Below, one piece after another: positions 11,918 to 24,000 of a DNA stretch of 64,000 bases (its first letter is position 1; every line of letters starts with the position of its first letter). Below the pieces are notes generated by a model. It saw nothing but the letters and a program-made list of their open reading frames with translations, ran no database searches and had not been told where the DNA came from. The translations under genes and the position numbers were made by a program. Origin of the DNA: Symbiodinium natans (taxonomy: Eukaryota > Sar > Dinophyceae > Suessiales > Symbiodiniaceae); contig CAJNDS010002779.1 of NCBI GenBank assembly GCA_905221605.1, positions 884,116 through 948,115 of the forward strand, given 5' to 3'.

Positions 11918-12025
11918 GCAGCCCAGTGGTACCCTCTACCCTTTTTTTGGCTATGGGTTCCCTTAGAAAATGGCCAACCCAAAAAAAGGGTGCCCTTATC
12001 AGAATATGGTTTCTGAGTTACTAAG
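11918..12025 (+). mobile_element. Introner-like inverted-repeat element, family I copy
   Basis: Starts gcagcccagtggtaccc and ends near ttactaag. The inner arms gggttccctt and the aaaaagggtgccctt segment pair imperfectly. It shares ends and internal order with the elements at 15961-16069, 18481-18597 and 24776-24880. Confidence 0.7.
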
Positions 12026-12088
12026 ACACCGAGCTGGTCTCAGGAGAGGGATGCTTTGAGTCACCTTCCCTTGCCGGCGGGCTCCAGC

Positions 12089-15000
12089 CATGATGCTGGG
12101 GATTGGGATATGGATGGCGCACCTCGGCTGACTGTAGGGGTTTGGGGTTTAGGGTTTAGGGGTTTAGGGGTTTAGGGTTGAGGGTTGAGGGTTTAGGGTT
12201 TATATAGGCGGGTTGAGGGTTAAGGGCAAGGCTGGGAGGTTTATCGGGTTTGGGGTCAGCATCTCAGGTGCATGCAGGAGCAACTTCGTTCCAAACCCAA
12301 AGCTGTCGGATTTGAGGGAATTCTCCTGCTTAACCAGTTGGGGGTTGACGAGTTCCTCTCATTAGAAGGGAGCCCTACTATTTGGGGTCTATAGCAGGGG
12401 TCCCTTTTTTTCGTAAACCCCAAAAATGGTTGCAGCAGGAGACTCTTGCGAAGTCTGTCGAACCGAGTCCTGAAGCGCTTGCTCGACATCTAGAATCGAA
12501 GGTTTAGGGGGTTTAGGGTTTAGGGTTTAGGGTTTAGGGTTTAGGGTTCAGCCTCAAGAACAACATCTGTTGGCCCCTCGAGGGGCCCAGCTATACAACC
12601 CTATCTGGGGGTTTCCGAAAACAGGGGGTGCCCTTGAAAGGGGTTGAATAGTATTTTGGGGTACATGTGGGGTACCCCTTCTTTTCGTAAATCCCCATCT
12701 TTTGATTCTGTTGACCCCCTCGAGGGTGGGGCCCAGTTCGACCCTGTGATTTTTCGAGTTCATCTCCGGTCGAGTTGAGGTAGGTTTAGGGTTCAGGGTT
12801 CAGAGTTCAGCGTTCAGGGTTCAGGGTTTAGGGTTTAGGGTTTTAGGGTTTAGGGCAGCTTCAAGTGGCCGTACTCGCAGCTCTGTTTGAACTTATTCGC
12901 TTAACCGAACCGAGTAGCCCGTGCTTACCTCTTTGACCTGAATCCATAAGATCCACACGCCAGAAGCTGTAACTGTGGGCAAATAGCCAGGATGTGGACG
13001 TCGTGGTGGGGGATGCGTCTGGCAGCCTGCACTACTTCGAGAACTTGGGAGACAACCTGGCAGAGCGGTCCGGACGCGACAGCCCGTTCCACTCGGTACG
13101 AGTGCCAGGCCCAGGGCGCCTAGCGGCTGTGGGGTTTCGGGTTTAGGGTTGACTTAGGGTTTAGGGTTTAGGGTTTAGGGTTTAGGGTTTAGGGTTTAGG
13201 GCTTAGGGTTTAGGTTTTAGGGTTTAGGGTTTAGGGTTTAGGGTTTAGGGTTTAGTGAATTTATTGAATTTATGTCCGGGGAAAGTTTCGAGGCATGTTT
13301 CGTTTTCGGCCTTTTGAATGATATCAAGATTAGGGGCTTGAGGGTGTAGGGTTCAAGGGCTGCGACGATGGTATCGAGTTTGCCAGAGTTTGCTGACTAT
13401 TGCCATATCCGAGCGACGACCACACACGCCGCCATTCTTACTTCGAGCGATGATCACGGATGTTCCCCCTTATACTAACAGTCCTTAATAGGGACTATAG
13501 TACCCATTACAATCCCTATTCAGGACTGTTAGTTTAAGGGGGACAATCCCAACTCAGCTGTTTAATGCAAATCTTGCACTCCGGTGCTCTCTGAACTGGG
13601 TAGATGCCGACATGCACTTAGTTGTAGAGTAGGCAACCTTTAACCTTTTTGGGTTACTATGTTCCCCTTATCATCCCAAAGGTTAACCTTTAAGACCCCT
13701 AGGTACTGGACAACTAAGTACAGTAAGGGTGTGCATCCTCAGCCTTCAACGCTTCCGAACGCGTCTGCTGAACAGAACAGCGTTTGTTCTGTGGAACCAC
13801 CTTGTAGACCCTAAGCCCCAGAACCCTAAACTAACCCTAAACCCTAAACCCTAAACCCTAAACCCTAAACCCTAAACCCTAAACCCTAAACCCTAAACCC
13901 TAAACCCTAAACCCTAAACTCTAAACCCTAAACCCTAAACCCTAAACCCTAAACCCTAAACGCAACGCCCTGAAGCTTCCTGCAGGTCTAGCTGTGCCGC
14001 GGCTTGTGGACTGGGACGGAGATGGCGACTTAGATCTCCTAGTTGGTGCCGAGGATGGACAGGCTCCGCGTAGCCATTGGTGGTGCTGGAATTCGCAGGG
14101 CTTATTGTTGTTATTGTTATTATTTCGTTCATTCAATTATGAGTGTTTTTCTTTTTGTGGGGGGGGGGGGGGGGGGGGGGGTTCATTGGGGTTTTGGCGT
14201 GCAGTCTGCAGCTAGGCAGTTCCCTATTTTTTCTGTATCAGCAACCTCTAGAAGGCCCTCTACAAGCCGACGGCAGACTCTCTCTTAACCACTAGAAAAC
14301 ACTCCCTCGACTGCACAAACTACGAATAAGAAGAAGAATCAAAATACTAAGAATAAGAACAACAAGTCTATACATATATGGTTCCGTGTCCCGTGTCGGT
14401 ACCCCCCCCCCCCACCCCCCCCCCCCCCCCCCCCCCAATGTTATCCCCCACCCCCCCCCACCCCCCCCGCCCCACCCCCCCAAAACCCTAAACCCTAAAC
14501 CCTAAACCGGGGGTGTAGCTCGAACTCGGCCTGGACGAAAGCCCGGTTTTTGACACCCGATATTTAACCGCCAATTCCCTGCAGAGTGTCCGAGAGGTCA
14601 GCTAAGCGGGTGGCAAAAAAAAACCCTAAACCCTAAACCCTCAACCCAAACCCCAACCACACCACCCCACAGGGGGGCCCAAACCACAGGGGGGCGGGGC
14701 GGGGACCCTAAACAATAAACCCTAAGCCCTAAACCCTAAACCCTAAACCCTAAACCCTAAACCCTAAACCCCAGTCCTAAACCCCAAACCCCAAACCCCA
14801 AACCCCAAACCCCAAACCCCAAACCCCAAACCCCAAACCCTAAACCCTAAACCCTAAACCCTAAGCCCTAAACCCTAAACCCTAAACCCTAAACCCTAAA
14901 CCTCAACCCAAACCCCAACCACACCACCCCACAGGGGGGCCATGGGGGGGGGGTACCATGGGGGGGGGGGGGGGGGGGGGGGGGGCAGCGACGCTGCACC

Positions 15001-15031
<31 letters not shown>

Positions 15032-18000
15032 GATTTATTTACATTTATATTTATATGAATAGTTAGCTTACCCGTTTGTAGGGTTCTATTCTGCTCCCCA
15101 GAAGGCTGTGAGCTTGGGGGATTTGGAATCGTCTGCCCCCAGCGCGCCCAGCAGGTCTACTTCTACCAGCGAATCGACGAGCATGCCTTGCTCGACAGGG
15201 GTCCTGTGCAGCTTTGATTGCATGCGGATTCACGATTCAGGAGCCCGGCGACTGCTGGGATTTTCTAGAGATTTCTGGCATTCGGTCTGTGTACAGGAAA
15301 CCCTATTGTTAAACAAGCAGCATCACTTTACTTCGAGCATGATGCTCCCTGCAGATTTGGGTTTTTTGGGGTTGGGCACTCCAGGGACACTCTGGGGACG
15401 CTCTTGGGTGCGATATGGGTGACGGGCGAGGAGCAGACCGGGTGAGGAGAAGAGTTTAGCATAAAAATCTAGCAACCCCACGCAGCGAGAGTGGGGGAGA
15501 AACTTAAGTTAGCGTACAGGGGGCAGGTGCCAGAATTCTCAAGACAACGAACGAAGCCCGCAACACCAGCTGCCATTGTTGCAGTCAGGGGTCCCCCTTT
15601 TTGCCAGGCCCTCTTCCGATGGCCATCTTTGCTTTTCATGCGGCCTTTGTCAAACAGGAAACCCCCCCCCCTCTCCCACAACCCAACCCAAACATCTGCG
15701 CAAGGATGGCATGTGGAGAGGTTTGAGCTTTTCGGGTTGGAAAGTTCAGGGTTTGGGGTGCCAAGTCGAGGGTCAGCTGGGCTCAGTCTGGAATCCAAGT
15801 AGAAGAACAGCGGTTCCTGCATTTTGGATCCCCCCCAAACCTACCATCCTCAAGACGTGACGCGAAACTTGCGCTCCTCGAACTCAAAAGAACTTCCCCT
15901 GATCGGCCTGCTGCGTAGACCTACGTGCCAAGCACCCCCGAAACTGCCATGCCCATCTTGGTAGCCCAGTGGTACCCTTTACCCTTATTTAGGTTCTTGG
16001 GTTCCCTTATAAAGTAACCAACCAAAAAAAGGGTGCCCTTGTTGTAATATGGTTACTGGGGCTACTAAGCCATAGACGTGCAGGCTGTAGACCTGGACCC
16101 AGCCATCAGCCCAACCTTGGGATGTTCCCCCAAAAACCAGCAGTCCTTCATAGGGATTTTCTTCACCCCCCCCCCCCAGTAGAATCCCTATGAAGGACTA
16201 GCCCTGAACCCTAAACCCTAAATCCTAAACCCTAAAGCCCCCTACCCTCCAGGTATTCCGCCCTCTCCGGTCCCTTCGGCTTCAGCGTGGTGGACTGGGA
16301 CGGCGATGGTGATCTTGATCTGATCGCCTGTGGAGACAGCCCCAAACTTCGCTACTTCGAACGTTCCCGGGCTTTTCTTTTTTTTGGGAGGGGGGGCGGG
16401 GGTGGGGGTGGGGGGGGTGGGGGTGGGGGGTTGGGGGTGGGGGGGGTGGGGGGATCCTAAACTTTAAACCCGAAACCCTAATCTCTACACCCTAAACTCT
16501 AGCCCCGAAACCCTAAACCCGAGCTGGTTGGGATGGGCTCAGCTGTCAGTTCTTCGGATGTTGGGGGGGTGAGGGGGGGTCTCGCAGGATTTCATTGCTG
16601 GTTCGTACCAGGGTTTGGGGGCTTCCAGGGGGGGTCTAATGATTTTTTTCTGTAGGGGACCCCTTCTTTTGAATTAGAATGGGCATCATTTAAGTTACAT
16701 TTTTTCGGGGAGTACAAGGGGAAACTATTGGAAAGTGTGGCAGGCTCCTTCCTGTATTAGGTGCTCCGGCGGCTTGAAACGTTTTCCAAAGTGCTAGCTT
16801 GCCATGGCAGGGGTCGTCTTGCACTGATCGTGCTACCCAAAAGCTGTAGTTGTACCTGCGGCGAGGCAGCAGTTTTAGATTTCTTTCCTGACCTAAGCTT
16901 TGAGCCCTCAGCCCTTGACCCTAAGCCTAAGCACCCGAACCACTAAGCCCTATCAGCCTTTCAAGCCGAAGATACAGTCTAGAGAAACCCTGTGCGCATC
17001 CTAGGTAAACGGTATAAAATACACTTTTTAAACACTATACCAAGCTTGAACTGCATAAACCCTTTGAAACCCTAAGCCCTAAACCCTAAACCCTAAACCC
17101 TAAACCCAGCTTGAAATCGTGGGGCTTCGCGTGCGCGCGTGGCGTCAGGTTCGGCACCGGAGGAACTCGTGGAGCTGACCGGGCTCGCGAACCCGTTTGC
17201 AGGCAGAGTCTAACTTGGGCAGTTTAGGGTTTAGGGTTTAGGGTTTAGGGTTCCATTTTTTGGTTCAAGGTTCCCTTGTAAAGCAAGGTTCCCTTGTAAA
17301 GCAACCAACCCCAAACAAGGGTGCCCTTAGAATAACATGGTTGCTAGGCTGCCAAGCTAATTCTAGGGTTCTTAAGGGAGGGGGGTTCCAGGGAGGGGTA
17401 TGTAACCCACGGTTCCCTAAGACTCCCCACTACTTCCTACTGGGGCCCTAAGCCCTGAACCGTAGGCCTTCTTCAAAAGCATGACTAACCATTTGGAGCA
17501 TCCCGAACCCCTAAACCCTCAGCCCTACACCCTCTCGGAGCTTCGCAAAACGGGTTTAAGTTTTAGGGTTTAGGGTTTAGGGTTTAGGGTTTAGGGTTTA
17601 GGGTTCAGGGTTTAGGGTTTAGGGTTTAGGGTTTAGGGTTTAGGGCTGTTGACAACAACCGCTTGTTGTTCATGTCTTCGGGAGGCTTCCAGGTGCACAA
17701 GCAGGACGAAGCCTGCCACATCCACACTGCGGACTGGGATGGGGACGGTGATGCAGACTTCATGCACCTTCGCTGGTGTATTATTTGGGGGCTGCCGGCA
17801 CCCGAACAAAGTTAGTTAGCTAGTTCTTCATGCACCTTCGCTGGTGTATTGGGGCATCGGGCTGCGGGTTTAGGATGTTTTATTTGGCATGCAGGCGGGT
17901 TTGCCAACGTAGACACGTGTATAAGCAGATGTTTTCATGGACTGGGATATCATTTCAGATCAGCAGAAACTTTCAGCAGCTGCAGGTAACGCATGAGCCC

Positions 18001-21000
18001 AGCGAAGTTCCAAAACGATCCCGTTATAATCTTAGGGTTTAGGGTTTAGGGTTTATAGGGTTTAGGGTTTAGGGTTTAGGGTTTAGGGTTTAGGGTTTAG
18101 GGTTTAGGGTTTAGGGTCCTTGTTTCATGAAGACAAGTCAGATCCCGACAGGCCATTCTTTTCGCTGTACAGACTTGGAGCTTGCTTGGACAAAGCTGAG
18201 TCCCGGTCCTTCCCTAACCAACCTTCCCATGCCCAATTTTGTGACGCACTCCCCCCCCTCCCCCCTGCCCGTCGCTTGGCGGAGCTGCAAACCGATGCCG
18301 TTAGGGGGGTCCCCTGCGCGAATTTGGCTGTTCTGGGAACTTTTTGGGTACCCTGGGACGAACCCTGGGACCTCCCGGGCCCTCGACCCTCCAGAACTCC
18401 TTCCCGTGATGAGCAAAGTTCGCAGGCAGCTACCAGGGCGGTTCAGGGGCAACCCTAAACCCTAAACCCTAAACCCGTTGGTAGCCCAGTGGTACCCTTT
18501 ACCTTTTTTTTCGTTCAAGGTTCCCTTTTAAAGTAACCAACCCAAAAAAGGCCGCCCTTATTATAATGTGGTTACTGGATGTTACTGGGCTACCAAGCCC
18601 TAAACCGTAAACCCTAAAACCCTGAATAGACCTTCAAAGCCCAAGACGCAGAGGGTGCCAGTAGTAGATATGCCCATGAGGGGATGAATTTTGACGACTC
18701 CCTTTACAAAGGTACCTGGACTGTCTGGGAAAAACTAAACCTAAACCCAAACCCTAAACCCTAAACCCTGAACCCTCTAAACCCTAAACCTGAGCCCAGG
18801 TATGTCGGCGAGAACCTCCGCTACTTCTCGCGGACTGCACGGGGCACGCTGGTGCAGCGGCAGCTGCACCTCAATCCCTTCTACGACCTTCAGCGCCGGG
18901 ATGTGAACCTCCAACAGCTCAGCGTGCCTTGGCAACGTGCGCTTGGTAGGCCTAAACCCTAAACCCTAAACCCTAAACCCGGGTGTTGGGGGTTCAGGGT
19001 GCAGCGACTTAGGGCTTGGGGAGGAGGCTGGAAGCTGCTCTGGCCGGGGCAGGGATGATGAGGAAGAAGATTTGTGCATTCACTTGCAAACTGTCATGAG
19101 AGATTTTTTGTGACCAACTTCTCCCTAAAGCCCTAAAGCCCTAAACCCTGAACCCTAAACCCTAAACCCTCAACCCTAGTCCTTGACAACTCCCTCCAAA
19201 GATGCTCAAGTGCCACACCCCAAAAACCCGCGAGCGCTCCTGAAGTTGACAGCCGCTCCTGTGCCTCCTAGGTAGGATAAGGGGGGACCCTTAAGAGGGG
19301 AACCCTTCCTAACCCTCTTCTGGCTTTCATAAACAGGAACCTTCTTCAATATCCAACCCTAAATCCCCTAACCCTAAACCCTAAACCCTAAACCCTAAAC
19401 CCTAAACCCTAAACCCTAAACCCTAAACCCTAAACCCTAAACCTCCTACGCTCAGTTCGTGGACTGGAATGGCGACGGGGCCTTGGACATCATTGTCAAC
19501 AATGCGGCTCGGCAAGCTGGAGGGCCCAATGAGCCCAACATCCCTTAACCATAAGGCGTATACCTTAAATTATACCAGGGACCCCTTCATAGTTTATAAG
19601 GAATATGCCGTACATTATTTTAAGGATCCCTTTACAACATAGTTTAGATTCCTTAGTTAAGGGCTATTGGGCTCTCTGGCAGCCCACGTATGACGAGTTA
19701 CAATCCCAGGTGACAGTCGCTGCCGCCAGTCAAACCCCCACCCACCCACCCACCCTCATCCCCGCCCTCCCGTTATTCTGCCCTTCCTCCTCCCCACCCT
19801 GGTCCTCATCGCCCCTCACCTTCCTCGTCCTCGTCCTCGCAGTCCTCGTCTTCGCCGTCCTCTTTCTTCCTCGTCAACTCGTCTTCAACGCTGTCGGGGG
19901 AAGCAGTCTCGATGATGGTGGGGGTGGCTGCATGGAAATGCCAGGATGAGGAGGAAGCAGAAGGAGGAGGAGTTGAACCAGGGCTAGGAGTAGCCGTAGC
20001 ACTATTTGCAGCAAGCAGCCGAGAAGAAGCGCCGAGGCAGAAATATTCATGTTGCTTTACAATCGTGCTGGAGGCGCCAGATCAGAATCATGCCTTGCAA
20101 ATTCTAGCATCTTGTGACCAATCAAGCCAAAACTGCCCCAAGGTAAGCTGACTGTGATCGAAAGGCAGGTCTCTTGAACATGGCTTTGTTTGCATCATGC
20201 CCGAAGCAGCCTTCCCTGAAGCGAATCAACCTGCCACCTCTACAGCTCTACAGCAGCACCAAGAACCATGAACAACCGAACACCCGCCCACCCTAAATCC
20301 TAAACCCTAAACAGGAAACCCTAAAGCTCCTTAACCCGAAACCCGAAAACCCTAAACCCTAAACCCCAAAAACCCCTAAACATCCCAGGTCCAGTCCAAC
20401 TCCAGCCTCCGCCTTTTCGTGCGTGAGCGGGTGCTACAAGGATTGGTGGAGGGAGAATGGGCGGGCCCTCATGGACTGGCTGAGCCCGGCGGTGTGGCGA
20501 GATTCTACGTGCCCCGAATATCAGGGTCGGAAACATTACTAGTCGTCTTCTCTTATATGGCCCCTGTAGAAGGTAACCATTAGTAACCCCCCCAAAACCC
20601 GGTTCTCGCTAGTGAAGCGTGCTACCTTCAACCCAAGCTCAAAATTTTGCCGCCCAGGGTTCTCAAGAGCAGGTACCTTGTGCCGTAGACTGGGACGGCG
20701 ACGGCGACATCGACTTGCTGGTGGGATGTAGCAATGGCACCGTGGACTACTACGAGCGCACGTCTCAAGGACTTCAGCGAGACCACCAGGGGAGGTGATT
20801 CATGGGTTGGGCTGTTCCCCCTTATAATCACTACCAGTCCTTACAAAGGAAGTATAGTATCCCCTATTACAATCCCTATTCAGGACTGTTAGTATAAGGG
20901 GGAGCATCCCAATGCATGGGGTTTATGCATGCTTAGGCATGCTGAGGCAGCGAGCGAGGATTACCAACCATGACATTGCCACATCTTCACCTGCATGTTA

Positions 21001-24000
21001 CATGCAGGACTTGTTCATCGCCAGGGGGGCGCAAACCCGTTTGATGGCATCATGTCCAATGTTGTCGCTGTACCACGTGCGGTGGACTGGGATGGCGACG
21101 GGGACATGGACCTTCTCTTGTCGGGCTTCCACGCAGACGGAGATGAGGATGCATCCGTGCGCTTCTTTGAGCGCCTGAAGGATGGCAGTCTGATTCTTAT
21201 AGGGGTACTTGGAAGTAGTTTTTGTTTTTTGGGTACCAGAATTCCTAAGAAACAGCATAAACATCAATTTTTTCTAGGGTTCCAAGTTCAGTACAGGATT
21301 GAGCGCGTGGGACTTGAGAATCCCTTGCATGACTTCGTGGCGGATGGAGAAATGCTGGTGGTGCCACGACCCATCGATTGGGACTCTGATGGGGATGTCG
21401 ACTTCTTGGTTGCAGGTGCTTCCGGCCAGATTCGCTACTTCAAGCGCTTGGATGACGGGTCTTTGCAGGAGCGCCTTGGCGCAGAGAACCCCTTCGACGG
21501 AGTGGATGTCGGCCTGGGTAGCGCCGTGGAGGTGGCAGACTGGGACGGAGATGCTATGTCCCACCAACAGTTTTTTCATTTTTTCTTTATATAAACCCAA
21601 GAGGAGATTAAGAATGTTATTTTGTTAAGGTTCTGAGGGGAGTATAGGATGGCCAGCTCGACATCTTGGTTGGGACCCATCGCGGGCGCGTGCGCTTCTT
21701 CCGGCAGCTTGAAAATCAGAGCTTCTTGGAGCTGACCGGGGACCTGAATCTGGGCTTTGGAGTGCTACACTTTAATACTTTTTTTGGTTCTGGGTTCCTA
21801 GAATAGCTACTTAAACCTAAAAAGTATATACTACTCCAAAGCTAAGGAATCCCCTGGCAAGAGTGAAGACAGTCAGAGCACGCTTCTCCGTGATGCCATA
21901 CGTTGCCGATTGGGATTCGGATGGAGATTCTGACTTTCTGGCTGGGGTATTCACCGGTGACTTCTCAGGGGTACTGGTATTCAATCGGGGCCATTGCTCC
22001 CAGCACGATTGGTGCCTGTCACGGGGCTTCACCAAGGGTACGTCCGACACATGCTCCTGCATCCTGGGCTACGACCTCAAGGACTGTTCAGGCTGTGATG
22101 AGAGTTACTTCTCGGCACCACCGGCTGCAACGCTGTCCCGGGAGTGTTTACCCTGCCCGGGTGCAGAGGACGGCTTCGTGTGCTCGAGGAGGGGCCACTG
22201 CCAAGACGATGCAACAGCTCTCCGCAGCTTGCAAGGCAGTCGCCAGAGTCGCCTTCAGCTGGCCACCATCACTGGCAACGGCTCATGTGCTTGCAATCCT
22301 CCCTTCTCAGGGGATGGCTGTGAGAACGGTGAGTGCCCACCCGGGCAGCAGTACGCCCAGGAGGAGCTCTTCATGTGTCAGCCATGTTACCCAGGTTGGT
22401 TCAAGGCAAAGCCGGGCAACATTGAGCAGTGCAAAATCTGCGAGGCCGGTCACTTCTCGTCTCGATTTGGTAGTGCGGTTTGCTCCAGGTGCCGCAGTCC
22501 ATATTTCCGTTCTGTCGTAGACCTTACCAGAACCTCCTGCGATTTCGCTGCCATCAACATCCCCATCGCCATCGGGGTCGTGCTGTGCTCCATCCTCCTC
22601 GTCCTTCTGTTGCCGTGGATGTTCTGTCCTACTGTGCCGCTGGCAGACGTCCGGTTGCAGCCGGCCGGCGTCACTATCTCGACAACAGGAAGACACTGGC
22701 TGCTTGACAATCGACTTGCCAGGGTCTCCTTTCGGCACACAGAAGTCCCCTGGCTCGACCAGGGAAGTTACACCGTGAAGCTTGTGAGCGAGCGCCAGCT
22801 CCTTCTTTGTGACAAGCAAGGCAACGCCGTTGCTACGGACACAGACACATCCTGTGGTACTTTACACTTCTGGCCCTGCCACTCCGCCCGCATGACCGGG
22901 ACGTTTGGAGTGCCATTCACTTGCTGGATGTTGCTGCTGTGGGGCTGCTTGGCCGGTATCCTTTACATGGCCAACATATGGCAGGAGAGCCACGGCTTCT
23001 ATGCCACCTACCTGGAGCTCTTCATGATGTGCATCGGGGCCCTTGCGGCGCTTGGCTTCAGCTGCTGGAGACAGAGAGCTCTCAAGCACACGGACTTGCA
23101 ACGGGACCTTTGCAGCTTCGAGCGCCAGCTACAGGACCTCCACCACAACCCACAGCGGTCCTGCCCGCGGGGGCAGGAGCGTGGCATCACCGCCGGCCAG
23201 CTCTGGGACTTCTTCATCTTCTGGCAGTCCCTGAAGACGCCTTAAGACGGTTTTTTTTTGGGGGGGGTTTACGAAAATACGGGATCCCTAAGATAGACCC
23301 CCAAACCCTAAGAGCTTAGGAAGGTACCCCTGATTAGCGCAAACCCCCAGTTGTGTTTGCATGTTTTCGTTGGAATGTTGTGAATGCCGCCCAGAATCCA
23401 TTCTTGGTTGTCTAAACCCTAAACCCTAAACCCTAAACCCTAAACCCTAAACCCTAAACCCTAAACTCCTTTACAAGCCCTGGCAAGGTCCTACATCTGC
23501 AGCCGAAACATGTACTACGTGGTGTCGAACATGGTGAAGCCCCTGACAAGGCACCGCAAGGTCTCCTACGTTGAGCTCGCTGGGTCCTGCTGTCTCCAGT
23601 GGCTTCCTGACCTTGGCGTTAAACACTTAGGAGTAGAGTAGGTAACCTTTAACCTTTTTGGGTTAATATACTCCCCTTACAATCCCAAAGGTTAACCTTT
23701 AAAACCCCTAGGTACTGGACAGCTAAGAACATGAGTTTAGGGTTTAGGTACCCAATTATTGCTTTTGGGGGGTTTTTTATACTGAGGGTTATACTTATTT
23801 GGGGGGAACATCCGGGGTCTTCTTCCTACTACTTGGAGTTGAGGAAGAACCTTATTCGCCGCAGTCAGTATATTAGCTACTCTCGACTGTGTAAAGTGAC
23901 CTGTCCTTATACTTATTTGATCAGATTTCTATGCATTACACCCCTAAACCCTAAACCCTAAACCCCACAATACCAAGGGCCGTATTGCAACGAGAGGACC

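Noticed and set aside
21863-23245. Treating the 460-codon frame as a complete gene ending at 23245
   Set aside because: A GC donor at 23239 joins in phase to 23488 and continues into the conserved cytoplasmic module, so the stop is intronic.
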